Shown here piece after piece: positions 8,847-18,949 of a stretch of DNA of 64,000 nt. The stretch spans positions 366,543-430,542 of the forward strand of contig NZ_JNLQ01000001.1 of NCBI RefSeq assembly GCF_000703165.1, given 5' to 3'. How positions within the stretch are numbered: the stretch's first letter is position 1; each line of letters opens with the position of its first letter. A program made the translations under genes and the position numbers. The notes beneath the pieces are model-generated. The model saw nothing but the letters and a program-made list of their open reading frames with translations. It made no database searches and had not been told where the DNA came from. The DNA is from Butyrivibrio sp. AE3004. GTDB lineage: Bacteria > Bacillota > Clostridia > Lachnospirales > Lachnospiraceae.

Positions 8847-10322
8847 ATGGAAAAAATTGAGGAAGCTATTATTTATGCGACTATCATGCATCAGGGAAGG
8901 ACTCGCAAATTGGGAGAGAAACCTTTTATTTTGCATCCCCTGGAGGTGGCGCAAATCCTTTCTACAATGACAGACGATGAGGATATCATAACTGCCGGAA
9001 TACTTCACGATATTGTAGAGGATACTGATGGTACTCTGAACGAGATAGAAAAGAGATTTGGGAAAAGAGTGGCAGATCTTGTAAATTCCGAATCCGAGAA
9101 TAAGTATCCGGAGGAGAGTCGTGGTACATCATGGAAACGGCGAAAGGAAGAATCACTGCTTGTCCTTAAAAACAGTTCTGATATAGGAGTAAAGATGCTC
9201 TGGCTGGCTGACAAGCTCTCTAACATCAGGTCTCTGGCGGGAGCATATTCCGAGAAAGGTGAGGAGATATGGGAATCGCTTAATCAGAGCGATCCGGAAC
9301 AGCATAGATGGTACTACCAAAGTATTGGCGAGATAGTGGAACTATCTCTGAACAAGACCGGAGCATTTAAAGAGTTCATTAAACATGTCAATTTTATATG
9401 GCCGGGAACCTTTGATTATAGAAAAGCCAGATACAGGAAATATAAAGAGGTTTCTATAGATGGCTGTAAAATGATCGGATGGGGATCTAAAAGCAAGGTA
9501 TACCGCTATAATGATGAACTGGTAATCAAGGTCTTCAATCAGAATAATACATATCGTGATGTGGAGAGGGAAATAGCACATAGCAGAAAAGCCTTTGTTT
9601 TAGGCGTGCCGACAGCGATTTCCTTTGGTATTGTGTCTGTAGGTAACAGATATGGAGCAATGTATGAACTGCTTGATTCAGAGACAATTTCGACACTGAT
9701 TGCAAAAAATCCTGCGCTGGCTGAAAAGTATGCTAAAAAAATGGCATATATTTGCCGGGAAATCCACAATATTAAGGTTAGTAAGGAAGATGGATTCACA
9801 TCGGTAAAGAGCCGGATTAACAACTATCTTTTCGGCGGAGTGGAAATTGAGGATGAAGCTCTTGCTAAAAAATGTAAAGAATTGATTGATAATGTTCCAA
9901 ATACAAATAATCTTGTTCATGGAGATTTTCATACAGGAAATGTATTTTTACATAACGGAGAACTGCTACTTATAGATTTGGACAGACTTTCCACCGGACA
10001 TCCTATTTTTGAAATCAGTGATATTTACTATTTTTATGTGATACTTGGAGAAAATGATCCTTCGGTTATTGAAAATTTTATGGGTTTTTCATATGAGATC
10101 TCAAAACAGTTTTTTGATTGCTTCCTAAGATCCTATTTGGATACAGACGACGAAGACCGACTAAAAAAAGTGATAGAGAAAGCCGCCTTTTTATGCTACA
10201 TCAGGATGGTACATAAAATCCATATGCAGGAGAGACTGACTGATAAAGATAAAGAATTGATCGGCAGCTATCTGGATAGAATACGGGAGCTGTTACAAAA
10301 ATTCGATGCTTTGGAATTTTAA
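8847..10322 (+). CDS. HD-domain / aminoglycoside-phosphotransferase-like kinase fusion
   Basis: A 491-aa two-domain protein. The N-terminal ~180 residues form a RelA/SpoT-type HD domain: MHQGRTRKLGEKPFILHP, then ILHDIVEDT with the HD pair. The C-terminal ~290 residues are an APH/choline-kinase-like fold: GWGSKSKVYR (P-loop-like), VIKVF (the ATP-binding Lys), the catalytic loop HGDFHTGNVF and the metal site LIDLDRLS. No synthetase domain is present, so it is not a full (p)ppGpp enzyme. It may hydrolyse a nucleotide and phosphorylate a small molecule; the substrates are unknown. It is followed after 27 nt by the GGDEF-EAL gene and may be co-transcribed with it. Confidence 0.85.
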   Translation: MEKIEEAIIYATIMHQGRTRKLGEKPFILHPLEVAQILSTMTDDEDIITAGILHDIVEDTDGTLNEIEKRFGKRVADLVNSESENKYPEESRGTSWKRRKEESLLVLKNSSDIGVKMLWLADKLSNIRSLAGAYSEKGEEIWESLNQSDPEQHRWYYQSIGEIVELSLNKTGAFKEFIKHVNFIWPGTFDYRKARYRKYKEVSIDGCKMIGWGSKSKVYRYNDELVIKVFNQNNTYRDVEREIAHSRKAFVLGVPTAISFGIVSVGNRYGAMYELLDSETISTLIAKNPALAEKYAKKMAYICREIHNIKVSKEDGFTSVKSRINNYLFGGVEIEDEALAKKCKELIDNVPNTNNLVHGDFHTGNVFLHNGELLLIDLDRLSTGHPIFEISDIYYFYVILGENDPSVIENFMGFSYEISKQFFDCFLRSYLDTDDEDRLKKVIEKAAFLCYIRMVHKIHMQERLTDKDKELIGSYLDRIRELLQKFDALEF

Positions 10323-10349
10323 TGAAATGTTTTAAAGAGGAGGAGGTAC

Positions 10350-13292
10350 ATGATTAATTGGATCAGTCCCTTCAACTATGACTTTGCGTTAGCAACAATT
10401 CCTATTCAGATTATATTGCTTGTTTTTTATGGAGTCAGAAGGAATCTGCCTATAAGACAGAGCACCTGTTTCTGGCTTGTTATGGTTGCAAATCTTGTTA
10501 TGACCTCCGCTGACATTATCTCCTGTGAGATGAACGAGATATGGACAGCTTTTCCGTTATGGATTATGTATGCCATAAATCATGCCTATTTTCTTGGGTT
10601 TATCATAAGAGGATGGGCTCTTTTTGCGTATACGGCAGAGTCCGCACACAGTCATAGAAACAATTATATTTTCAGGATCGTGACAGCAATTCCGGCTGCC
10701 ACAGCCTGTTTTTTGATACTGTCTACGCCATGGACAGCAACTATATATACGTTTACGGAAGACGGCTATCATAACTGTTTTCTATATAAAATCATTTATT
10801 TTAGCACATATTTCTATCTGATAATCTCACTAATACTGGTAATATACAATTGGTTAAAACTATCAAGAAGGATGAAAGCGGGCCTTTTTTCCTTCAATGT
10901 TGTTCTCCTGTTTGGAATACTGATAAGGAAACAGTTTTATCATATGCTTGTGACCAGTTACTTCAGCATTATAGCAATCCTTATTATTTTCCTGACCTCA
11001 GAGAATCCTGATCTATACAGAGAAAGCAGGACAAGACTCATGAATAAGAATGCTTTGGACCGAATCGGGCTTGACTATTGGGAAAATAAGAGACCTTTCA
11101 GTATTATGACAATCTCCATTCACAATTATGAAGCATCCAAATCGGTATACAGCATTAATAAGGTGAACGACGGATTGAGGGCCGTTGCAAGCTGGCTAAT
11201 TAAGACTTATCCAAAGGCTTATCATTTTTATACCCGAAACGGAAACTTTGTTATTTTTATGAAAGGGCGTCTCCAAACCGATCCCAGAATGATTATGGAG
11301 GACTGGAAGGAGCAGTATGATATTCAACAGAGATTTTATTATGGTGATATACCGCTGAAGCTTTCTGCTATGTTGTTGCCGGATTATCTGATATTGAATA
11401 ATGAGCTACTTACAGGTGATCTTGCAAGATATGGTATTGCAAATGCATATAATGAAAATAGGCGGGGAAATTATGTATTTTCGGATAAACTGATTGAGGG
11501 AGTAAAAAAGCAAAAAGCTGTGGAAAGAGCTATAAAAAACGCTGTTTCAGACAATCGCTTTGAAGTATATTTTCAGCCTATTTACGGTACTAAAGAGGGA
11601 AGGGTATGCGGAGCAGAGGCACTTGCGAGATTAAAGGATCCTGTTATCGGGGATATTCCGCCACTTGATTTTATTCCGATTGCGGAAAAAAATGGCGATA
11701 TTATGGAAATTGGAAGGCAGATATTTGAAAAGGTCTGCATTTTTCTGGAAAGGATAGACCCTTCTGAACTTGGGATTGATTTTATAAATGTAAATCTTTC
11801 GCCCACACAGTGCATGAACCATAATTTATCCGGAGAATTTTCCGATATTGCTGCTAAACATAATGTACCAATGGACATTTTTGATTTTGAGATAACTGAA
11901 TCCATGGTGGATGACTATGAAATGATTCAGATGCAGATAGCGGAGCTTCAGGCTGTTGGTGCTGAGCTTTCACTTGATGATTTCGGGACAGGAGCTTCTA
12001 ATCTCACAAGTCTTATGAATCTTCCAATCCATGTTGTAAAGGTAGATATGACTTTTACGGAATCTTATTTTGCTGGTAAAGCTGATTTTTTGCCTGATTT
12101 AATGAGGCTTTTCAGATATGCTAATATGGAAGTGGTCGTAGAGGGAATAGAGACAGCCCAAATGAAGAAAAAGATGGCAGAGATGGGCTGTGATTATGAG
12201 CAGGGCTTTTATTTTTCAAGGCCTATTCCACCTGATGATTTTGTGAAGTTCATGGAAGATGAAATTGATCTTTTGCATGAATGGAATGTGGAAGATAGTT
12301 CAGATATAGAGGAAACGCAGTTTGATGATATTTCCGATAGGTCTGAAAAATATTTCAAGCTTCAGGAAGAGAATGAGCGTCTGAAAAAGGAAGCGGATGC
12401 CAATAGGAAAATAGCGGAATTAAAGGAATCAGTGTCCGCTTTGCTTACCAATATGCCTGCCATGACTTTTTCAAAAGATGTGGTTACCAGAAAATATCTG
12501 GCTTGTAATCAGGCCTTTGCTGATTATGCGCATAAAGAGACACCGGATGGTGTTGTGGGACTGACAGATTTTGAGATTTTTGACTGGGATACAGCAATGC
12601 ATTTTATTGAGGATGATAAAAAAGCATTGTCTATGGATAAACCTTATATATTTTATGAAAATGTGCCGGATGCTACCGGACATCAGAGACGGTTTCAAAC
12701 TACAAAACTGAAATTTACAGATGATACGGGGCGTCAATGCCTGCTTGGACTGTGTCAGGATGTGACCGATGCCATGCGCATCAAGAACGAATATACGGAG
12801 CGTCTTGCAAAGGTTCAGAGTCAGGCTCACATTGATGCATTGACCGGTGTAAAAAATAAAAATGCATATCAGGATGAAGAGAGAAAGCTGGATAATCTCA
12901 TCATGAGCGGGGAATGTCCTGAATTTGCCGTTACGATATTCGATGTTAATGACCTGAAGAAAATTAATGATACTAAAGGTCATAAGGCAGGAGATGACTA
13001 CATTCGTAATGCCTGCTCTATTATATGCAGAGAGTTTAAATTTAGTCCGGTGTACCGCATAGGCGGTGATGAGTTTGTGGTAATTTCTAAGGGAGAGGAT
13101 TACAAAAACATTACTGAACTTGTAAATATTATCAGGAAACGCAATGAAGAAGCACTTGGAGATGGTGGAATTGTAATAGCCTGCGGAACATCCAGTTATG
13201 AAAACGATGACAGCGTAGCATCGGTATTTACGCGTGCGGATAAGAATATGTACGAGAATAAAAACGATCTTAAAAAGCGCAGGACAGATTAA
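10350..13292 (+). CDS. Membrane GGDEF-EAL-PAS-GGDEF c-di-GMP signalling protein
   Basis: A 980-aa hybrid cyclase/phosphodiesterase. About seven hydrophobic helices occupy residues 1-220. A degenerate GGDEF domain follows (RNGNFVIF where GGDEF should be). The EAL domain (about 390-640) has EALARL, NVNLSP, ITES, LDDFGTG, VKVDM and EGIET, so it keeps the metal and catalytic residues. A PAS-like segment (about 695-810) precedes a C-terminal GGDEF domain with an intact YRIGGDEFVVIS. Both synthesis and breakdown of c-di-GMP therefore look possible. The start has a strong GAGGAGGAGG site. It follows the HD-kinase gene closely. Confidence 0.92.
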   Translation: MINWISPFNYDFALATIPIQIILLVFYGVRRNLPIRQSTCFWLVMVANLVMTSADIISCEMNEIWTAFPLWIMYAINHAYFLGFIIRGWALFAYTAESAHSHRNNYIFRIVTAIPAATACFLILSTPWTATIYTFTEDGYHNCFLYKIIYFSTYFYLIISLILVIYNWLKLSRRMKAGLFSFNVVLLFGILIRKQFYHMLVTSYFSIIAILIIFLTSENPDLYRESRTRLMNKNALDRIGLDYWENKRPFSIMTISIHNYEASKSVYSINKVNDGLRAVASWLIKTYPKAYHFYTRNGNFVIFMKGRLQTDPRMIMEDWKEQYDIQQRFYYGDIPLKLSAMLLPDYLILNNELLTGDLARYGIANAYNENRRGNYVFSDKLIEGVKKQKAVERAIKNAVSDNRFEVYFQPIYGTKEGRVCGAEALARLKDPVIGDIPPLDFIPIAEKNGDIMEIGRQIFEKVCIFLERIDPSELGIDFINVNLSPTQCMNHNLSGEFSDIAAKHNVPMDIFDFEITESMVDDYEMIQMQIAELQAVGAELSLDDFGTGASNLTSLMNLPIHVVKVDMTFTESYFAGKADFLPDLMRLFRYANMEVVVEGIETAQMKKKMAEMGCDYEQGFYFSRPIPPDDFVKFMEDEIDLLHEWNVEDSSDIEETQFDDISDRSEKYFKLQEENERLKKEADANRKIAELKESVSALLTNMPAMTFSKDVVTRKYLACNQAFADYAHKETPDGVVGLTDFEIFDWDTAMHFIEDDKKALSMDKPYIFYENVPDATGHQRRFQTTKLKFTDDTGRQCLLGLCQDVTDAMRIKNEYTERLAKVQSQAHIDALTGVKNKNAYQDEERKLDNLIMSGECPEFAVTIFDVNDLKKINDTKGHKAGDDYIRNACSIICREFKFSPVYRIGGDEFVVISKGEDYKNITELVNIIRKRNEEALGDGGIVIACGTSSYENDDSVASVFTRADKNMYENKNDLKKRRTD

Positions 13293-13420
13293 GAATGGTT
13301 ACAAATTGTCCTCGTCTCAGGAGATTTCGTTTATCCACTTGAATTTGAGCTGTTTTTGAATGAAAATATTGACTATGTTTTACGGGAATTTTGTAATAGT
13401 TTTTTGAGGAGGTTTTTGAT

Positions 13421-14857
13421 ATGAAGAAGTTTATAAAGGGGGCTAATCCGTATATGCCGCTCTGGGAGCATGTTCCGGATGGCGAGCCGAGAGTTTTTGA
13501 ACATGACAATAAAAAAAGAGTATACGTATACGGATCACATGATATTGAAAAGGATAAGTACTGTGGCAGAAACTATGTGGTATGGTCTGCACCTGTTGAG
13601 GATCTTACTGATTGGACCTGCCATGGTGTAGCTTATGAGACACACTATGATTCCGTACTTTATGCACCGGATGTTGTAAAACGCGGTGATACCTATTACA
13701 TGTACGCTACGGAACATTGCGGAAGTCTTGTGGTAGTTGCAAGCTCTAAAACACCCTGGGGACCTTTTGAAAATCCTGTGGAGACAAAGCTTGGTTTTGA
13801 TCCGGGTATTCTGGTAGATGATGATGACAGAGTATACGCATATTGGGGAGGCTGCGCTGCACCCTGCTATATTGCCGAGCTTGAGGATGACATGGCTACA
13901 ATAAAGGAAGGAACACTTGTGGAGAATCCTCTCGGACATTCAACCTGTCCGTGGAATCCTGTAGACGATGGGCATATTTCATTGATTGACGGATTTTTTG
14001 AAGCCTCAAGTCCCCGTAAGGTTATGGGGAAATATGTCTACATATATTCAAAGCGATATGAGAAACCGGTTCCGGAGCTTGGTGTTTACACCGAAAATAA
14101 CGGATTTCTTTCTTATAGATTCAGCGACAGTCCCTTTGGACCTTTTCATGATGGCGGTGACATAAGCTTTAACGGTGGAGAGATACTTCACGATTCTGAA
14201 GGCAAAGGTACCATGACTTACCAGTGGGGTAATAATCATGGGTCAATCATGGAAGTGAACGGAAAGTGGTATGTATTTTATCATCGCCAGACAGGTGTAA
14301 ACGAGTATTCGAGACAGGCAATGCTTGAGCCAATCGAAGTTGCTATGGGAACCGATGGAAATCTTTATATTGGCGATGTGAAGTTTATCGGAGGAGAGCC
14401 GGTTTCGACAAAGCCTGTGGAGATGACCTCTCAGGGACCTCATATAAACGGCATTGATGCGTTTTCATGGATTTCATCAGGTTATGCCTGCCATATTTTC
14501 GGAAGTAAAAAACATGCCTATGTACGCCCTTCCTACGAGCAAATAGATGATCTTTCCACTCCTGTTGTGGGGATTACGGATGGAACAACTGTGGGCTTTA
14601 GGTACCTGCAGTTTGGAGCTAATTCTCCGAAGACGGTTACTGTAATTCTTGAAGAGGCAAAGAAGGTTAAGGTCAAGGTCCGCATCGATTCCTATCAGGG
14701 ACGTGAAATTGCAGAGCTTTCATTTGATGGTGACGTGACCAAAGCTACTGCAAAGATAACAACAGGTGTTATCGGAAAACATGCTGTATATTTTGAATTT
14801 ATTTCAGATGATCCTGAAGAAACCTGTATTTTTGACAGATTTACTTTTGATGAGTAA
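13421..14857 (+). CDS. Glycoside hydrolase family 43 protein with C-terminal carbohydrate-binding-like domain
   Basis: A 478-aa enzyme with the five-bladed GH43 pattern: start ANPYMPLWEH, APDVVKRGDTYYMYA, FDPGILVDDDDRVYAYWGG (the pKa-modulating Asp region) and FEASSPRKVMGKYVYIYS (the general acid Glu). The last ~130 residues resemble a CBM6-type beta-sandwich (VGFRYLQFGAN...VKVRIDSYQG). No signal peptide is present, so it likely acts inside the cell on imported arabino- or xylo-oligosaccharides. A perfect GAGGAGG site precedes ATG 13421. It stands between signalling genes with no transporter nearby. The exact substrate cannot be read from sequence. Confidence 0.9.
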   Translation: MKKFIKGANPYMPLWEHVPDGEPRVFEHDNKKRVYVYGSHDIEKDKYCGRNYVVWSAPVEDLTDWTCHGVAYETHYDSVLYAPDVVKRGDTYYMYATEHCGSLVVVASSKTPWGPFENPVETKLGFDPGILVDDDDRVYAYWGGCAAPCYIAELEDDMATIKEGTLVENPLGHSTCPWNPVDDGHISLIDGFFEASSPRKVMGKYVYIYSKRYEKPVPELGVYTENNGFLSYRFSDSPFGPFHDGGDISFNGGEILHDSEGKGTMTYQWGNNHGSIMEVNGKWYVFYHRQTGVNEYSRQAMLEPIEVAMGTDGNLYIGDVKFIGGEPVSTKPVEMTSQGPHINGIDAFSWISSGYACHIFGSKKHAYVRPSYEQIDDLSTPVVGITDGTTVGFRYLQFGANSPKTVTVILEEAKKVKVKVRIDSYQGREIAELSFDGDVTKATAKITTGVIGKHAVYFEFISDDPEETCIFDRFTFDE

Positions 14858-14948
14858 TGTACCTGTCACTTGATAGGGCTTATCGGTAGTCATTAAAAAA
14901 GAGATAATGGCAAATACATTAAGAAAGCTTAGAAAAGGCGGATTATAA

Positions 14949-15689
14949 ATGAATCATAACTACCGTGTAAATATAAACGGAATAGATGTAGATGCATCCT
15001 ACAGCGAGGAATCAGTTAATAATATTTTCCTACCGTTGCTATCAGAATTGTCGCAGTCTCAGAAGGAAAAGGGTGGGAGACTTCTTGTATTGCTGGCAGC
15101 ACCTCCCGGTGCCGGAAAGAGTACACTGTGCAGTTTTTTACAAAAGCTGTCTGAGGAACATGATGAATTTAAGGACCTTCAGGCGATTGGGATGGATGGA
15201 TTCCACAGAAGGCAGGAGTATCTGCTGACACATAACACAATCCGCGATGGAGCAGAAGTGCGAATGGTCGATATCAAAGGGGCACCGATAACCTTTGATC
15301 TGGACTTATTAAAACAACGAATAAAAGAGCTTTTTGAGAAAGAAAAGACACCCTGGCCATCTTATGACAGACACCTTCACAACCCCGTTGAGAACGCAAT
15401 CTTAGTGGAAAAAGACATAGTTCTTCTGGAGGGCAATTATCTGCTGCTTGATGAAGACGGATGGAGAGAAATAAAGGATTATGCTGATTATACAATCTCT
15501 ATAAAGGCCGATGAAAACATGCTGCGTGGGCGACTTATTGACAGAAAAATAAAGAGCGGAAACACTCGAAAAGCCGCTGAAAGGTTTGTGGATTTCAGTG
15601 ATATGACAAACGTCAGACTCTGTCTTAATAAGACGATTAAGGCTGATCTGGAACTGACTCTTAATCAGTATGGAAATTTGATTTCTTGA
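14949..15689 (+). CDS. P-loop small-molecule kinase (uridine kinase/FrcK-like)
   Basis: A 246-aa kinase of the phosphoribulokinase/uridine kinase superfamily. Walker A is LAAPPGAGKSTLCSF near residues 48-62. Family motifs follow: IGMDGFHRRQEYL, then WPSYDRHLHNP, then the Walker-B-like IVLLEGNYLLLDE, then RGRLIDRKIKSG in the lid. This subgroup includes enzymes annotated as fructose or nucleoside kinases; the sugar or nucleoside used is unknown. An AAAGGCGG site precedes ATG 14949. It is convergent with the short gene at 15710. Confidence 0.85.
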   Translation: MNHNYRVNINGIDVDASYSEESVNNIFLPLLSELSQSQKEKGGRLLVLLAAPPGAGKSTLCSFLQKLSEEHDEFKDLQAIGMDGFHRRQEYLLTHNTIRDGAEVRMVDIKGAPITFDLDLLKQRIKELFEKEKTPWPSYDRHLHNPVENAILVEKDIVLLEGNYLLLDEDGWREIKDYADYTISIKADENMLRGRLIDRKIKSGNTRKAAERFVDFSDMTNVRLCLNKTIKADLELTLNQYGNLIS

Positions 15690-15709
15690 ACGCAAAAATA
15701 TAAATTCGT

Positions 15710-16087
15710 TCAAAAATCCTGTATTTCTGCAGGAAAATTTGAAATACAATATTTAGAATATTCTACTATGAGTGCGGCAACCTGATTGCTTTTTATGAGG
15801 ATGCCGCGCTTTTTCATTTTTAGCATATCAAAATAAGCCCCAATATTTGTAAATATGATGTTTTTTCTAAAAGTCATAGGATATACTTCTATTCCCTGGT
15901 TTTTGCAATATTCAAGAAGATCCTCAAGAGACACATTGTCTTTCTTTTTCTTTGTCAGGAAAGGATAGAGCATAGGCATGCGCTCTGAAAATAACCAGTA
16001 GAGAGTCTTATCATAGACTATGTTAAAAGTGTGTTCTTTTATATATTCCAATTGGGGTTCAGTTATTTTATATTTCAGTTTTTTCAT
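15710..16087 (-). CDS. Hypothetical small basic protein
   Basis: A 125-aa protein starting MKKLKYKITEPQLEYI. I chose ATG 16087 rather than the upstream ATG because GAGGGAG lies 6 nt before it. It is rich in Lys, Tyr and Ile with no signal peptide or clear membrane span. I do not recognise a family. It is transcribed towards the kinase gene with only about 20 nt between the stops. Confidence 0.6.
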   Translation of the reverse strand: MKKLKYKITEPQLEYIKEHTFNIVYDKTLYWLFSERMPMLYPFLTKKKKDNVSLEDLLEYCKNQGIEVYPMTFRKNIIFTNIGAYFDMLKMKKRGILIKSNQVAALIVEYSKYCISNFPAEIQDF

Positions 16088-16359
16088 GATAGGCTCCCTC
16101 ATCAACCATGTTATCAAACTTATGACTTTCTGAATTCCTTGAAGAAATAAAGGAATCTATAGGTTGGGTTTTGAAAATGATATACCCCAAATGTGTACAA
16201 AAAACGGCAAAAAGCTAAATCATTTATAAAAAAAGCTTAAAAACATTAATCAGTAGACGGACAAGGCAGAGTGATAAATATGTGATATAAACCTTGATAA
16301 GCTTCTACCTGTTGAAAGAAAAAAACACACCATAAAGGTTAAAAGCGGGGATAAAAATC

Positions 16360-16773
16360 ATGAAAAAAAGTTTTAAAATACTTACAGCAATTATTTTTGG
16401 AATCGGCTTATTTTTACAGGGGATGACATGTACAGCGTTTGCAGCTGAGGTACCGGCATCTTCTGTTAAAGAATCACAGTTTGTCACAGGCTTATTTGGA
16501 TCGAATAATGATGGGGATGAAATCGTTGTTGCTCTGTATAATACAGGCAAGCAGGATATAGCATTTATTGCTGATGGAAATAAGAAGTTCTATGGTACAT
16601 ACACTGTAGCTCCTGAGCAGCGTACAGGTGCAACCTATGCTGAGAGGTTCAATGTTAGTGGAGTCACATTCACATATTTTGAGTCCGGCAACGGTCGGTA
16701 CATAATTACAGATGATGATGTTATCTATGTTTTGGATAATATAACCGCTTATGAAGTGGAGCAGATGAGATAA
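16360..16773 (+). CDS. Small secreted hypothetical protein
   Basis: A 137-aa precursor with a clear Sec signal peptide (MKKSFKILTAI..., cleavage near AFA-AEV at residues 29-30). The ~108-aa mature part is Thr/Gly/Asp-rich, without cysteines in the mature region, and is predicted to be mostly beta. No family is recognised. The gene is monocistronic, ends at a hairpin at 16792, and is preceded by about 270 nt in which no other gene is seen. Confidence 0.7.
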   Translation: MKKSFKILTAIIFGIGLFLQGMTCTAFAAEVPASSVKESQFVTGLFGSNNDGDEIVVALYNTGKQDIAFIADGNKKFYGTYTVAPEQRTGATYAERFNVSGVTFTYFESGNGRYIITDDDVIYVLDNITAYEVEQMR

Positions 16774-16791
16774 AAGCTAGAAACCGATACA

Positions 16792-16816
16792 ATGGGGCTG
16801 TCATAGACAGCCCCAT
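16792..16816 (+). terminator. Terminator hairpin after the small secreted protein
   Basis: ATGGGGCTGTC pairs perfectly with GACAGCCCCAT around a 3-nt loop. The following sequence is only moderately T-rich (CTATTGTTTGG). It lies 18 nt past the stop. Confidence 0.7.
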
Positions 16817-17050
16817 CTATTGTTTGGGTGTTGGTTTACTCTATACAAATCAGCCTTCTATTACTTCATTTTCATCATAATTTGGATTTACAGTCAGCTT
16901 CCAAATAGAAGCCATCCTATTTGTTTTTATTATTATTTAATATTCATTTTATGGCGTTTGCATTTGGCAGTGGGTAGAATAACCATATGTAATTATGCGT
17001 TTTTATAGGGATCAGGCATTTAAGCTGAAAAACCTTAAGAGGTTATGTAG

Positions 17051-18883
17051 ATGCAAAGTCGAAAAAATAAGGTTGGCTTGGGCAGGATAGTCATTTATAT
17101 TTCTGCTCTGGTTATCGTCATGGTAATTATAATTCGCATATTTAACGCTCTTTATGACGTGTCCAAACAGAATATCATAGGTATTTGGCGTAACAGGACA
17201 AGAGAAATGGCTCAGGAATTCAGCGCTTATCTGAGGATACCTATGGATGCTGTGTCTTTTTCTGCTGCAAAAATAAATGCCATGGAAGAAGAGGGTACTA
17301 CTACTGAGGAGGTCGGTGCCTATCTCATTAATGAAACCGAGACCTATGCAAAGGTTATAAGAGACAATAATACAGGTGTTTATGGATACTATAAGGGAAC
17401 ATATCTTGATGGAAGCGGTTGGGAACCACCGGAGGACTATGATCCATTAAGCCGTCCCTGGTACATTGATGCAGTAAGAGGCGATGGGAAAATCGTTGCC
17501 GTAAAGCCATATATGAATCTCCAGACTTTTGCGTATATGATGTCTATCAGCCAGCTCCTTGATGACAAGGAGAGTGTGGTTTCCATGGATATTTACATTG
17601 ATGGTGTTCAGAAAATGATGGAGGACAGCGCCAAGGACAAGACCATAAAGGAAGCTTTTGTTATTGACTATGATGGATATATCATTGCCCATTCGGAGGC
17701 TTCTCACCTCGAAAAGCACCTCTATGATGATGGAGAAGAGATTGATAAAAAGATCTATGATGCCATTCTTAATACAAACGACAACTTTGTTGATCTACAG
17801 GATTATAACCTGCCTGATATCGCTTTTGTTGAGGATATAAACGGCGTATGGAAAACTGTTGTTGTTCTCGACAAATCTATCGCTTTTTTTCCTCTAAGAT
17901 CAATTTATATGATTACGGGGGTGTTTCTTTTACTTGCAGCAGCAATTCTTTTAATGATTTTCCTAATTCTTACTGCAAAAAACAGGCGCACAGTGGAGCT
18001 TAGTAATGAAGTTGATGCTATTGCAGATATTTATGCCTGTGTTCTGAAAATAGATCTGAAAAAAGATACCTTAAAGCTCATCAGAATGAATGAAACCAGG
18101 GATGACTTAATGATAAGTCAGTCCTCAAAGACCTTTAAGGAAAATGCAAGAACAATGGCGGAAACCATGTTCTCAGACCAATCCAGAAATCTGGTTGTAA
18201 GTTTTATGGAGCCTGAGACTCTTGATGCAAGAATGCAGGGTGTAAATTCAATTTCGCAGGAATTTTTGGACTATAAGGGATGCTGGATGCGCATCAGATT
18301 TATTGCTGTGGAGCACGATGATAAAGGTAAACTTTCTCAGGTGCTTCTTGCTTTCGAGTCCATTGACGAGGATAGAAAGCGCCAGGAAAGTCTCAGAAAA
18401 AAATCAGAGACAGACAGCATGACAGGAATCCGTAACAGAGGCAGCGGAGAAGCAGAAATTAAGCGCCTTATGGCTGAGGGAAGAACAGGCATGTTCTGCC
18501 TTATGGATGCTGATAATTTCAAATCTATAAATGACAATTTTGGCCATAAGACAGGCGATAAGGTAATCATCGCCATTGCTGAATGTATGAAGTCATCCTT
18601 CAGAAATAATGATGTGGTTTTCAGACTGGGCGGTGACGAGTTTGCAGCCTTTTCAGAGGGAGTTATAAGTAAGAAAACCGGTCGTTTGATCATAGACAGA
18701 TTCTTTAATAATCTGGATAAAATCAGTATCCCTGAGCTGGGAGAGAGAAAAATAAGCATGAGTGTCGGAGCAAGCTTTTATTTATGTGATAATACTGACT
18801 CTTTTGAGTCCCTTTACACAAGAGCCGACGAGGGTGCTTACGAAAGCAAACGCCGGGAGGGATCATTTGTGACGTTTAAATGA
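17051..18883 (+). CDS. Cache-domain diguanylate cyclase
   Basis: A 610-aa membrane sensor. A first membrane helix (about residues 10-32) is followed by a large extracellular Cache-type domain (the motif DPLSRPWYIDAV near 133 is characteristic of dCache_1). A second helix lies near 283-306, then a linker/PAS-like segment, then a C-terminal GGDEF domain with FRLGGDEFAAFS near residue 525 and TDSMTGIRNR at its start. It should make c-di-GMP in response to a small external ligand. Monocistronic, closed by a shared terminator. Confidence 0.92.
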   Translation: MQSRKNKVGLGRIVIYISALVIVMVIIIRIFNALYDVSKQNIIGIWRNRTREMAQEFSAYLRIPMDAVSFSAAKINAMEEEGTTTEEVGAYLINETETYAKVIRDNNTGVYGYYKGTYLDGSGWEPPEDYDPLSRPWYIDAVRGDGKIVAVKPYMNLQTFAYMMSISQLLDDKESVVSMDIYIDGVQKMMEDSAKDKTIKEAFVIDYDGYIIAHSEASHLEKHLYDDGEEIDKKIYDAILNTNDNFVDLQDYNLPDIAFVEDINGVWKTVVVLDKSIAFFPLRSIYMITGVFLLLAAAILLMIFLILTAKNRRTVELSNEVDAIADIYACVLKIDLKKDTLKLIRMNETRDDLMISQSSKTFKENARTMAETMFSDQSRNLVVSFMEPETLDARMQGVNSISQEFLDYKGCWMRIRFIAVEHDDKGKLSQVLLAFESIDEDRKRQESLRKKSETDSMTGIRNRGSGEAEIKRLMAEGRTGMFCLMDADNFKSINDNFGHKTGDKVIIAIAECMKSSFRNNDVVFRLGGDEFAAFSEGVISKKTGRLIIDRFFNNLDKISIPELGERKISMSVGASFYLCDNTDSFESLYTRADEGAYESKRREGSFVTFK

Positions 18884-18904
18884 ATCATAAAAGCGAGTAA
18901 ATAT

Positions 18905-18948
18905 AAAACACGTACCTGTGAAAATGTTTTTCCACAGATACGTGTTTT
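18905..18948. terminator. Bidirectional terminator between convergent genes
   Basis: AAAACACGTA...CTGTG pairs with CACAG...TACGTGTTTT, giving A-rich and T-rich flanks on both strands. It serves the cyclase gene ending at 18883 and the minus-strand gene ending at 18950. Confidence 0.8.
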
Positions 18949-18949
18949 C

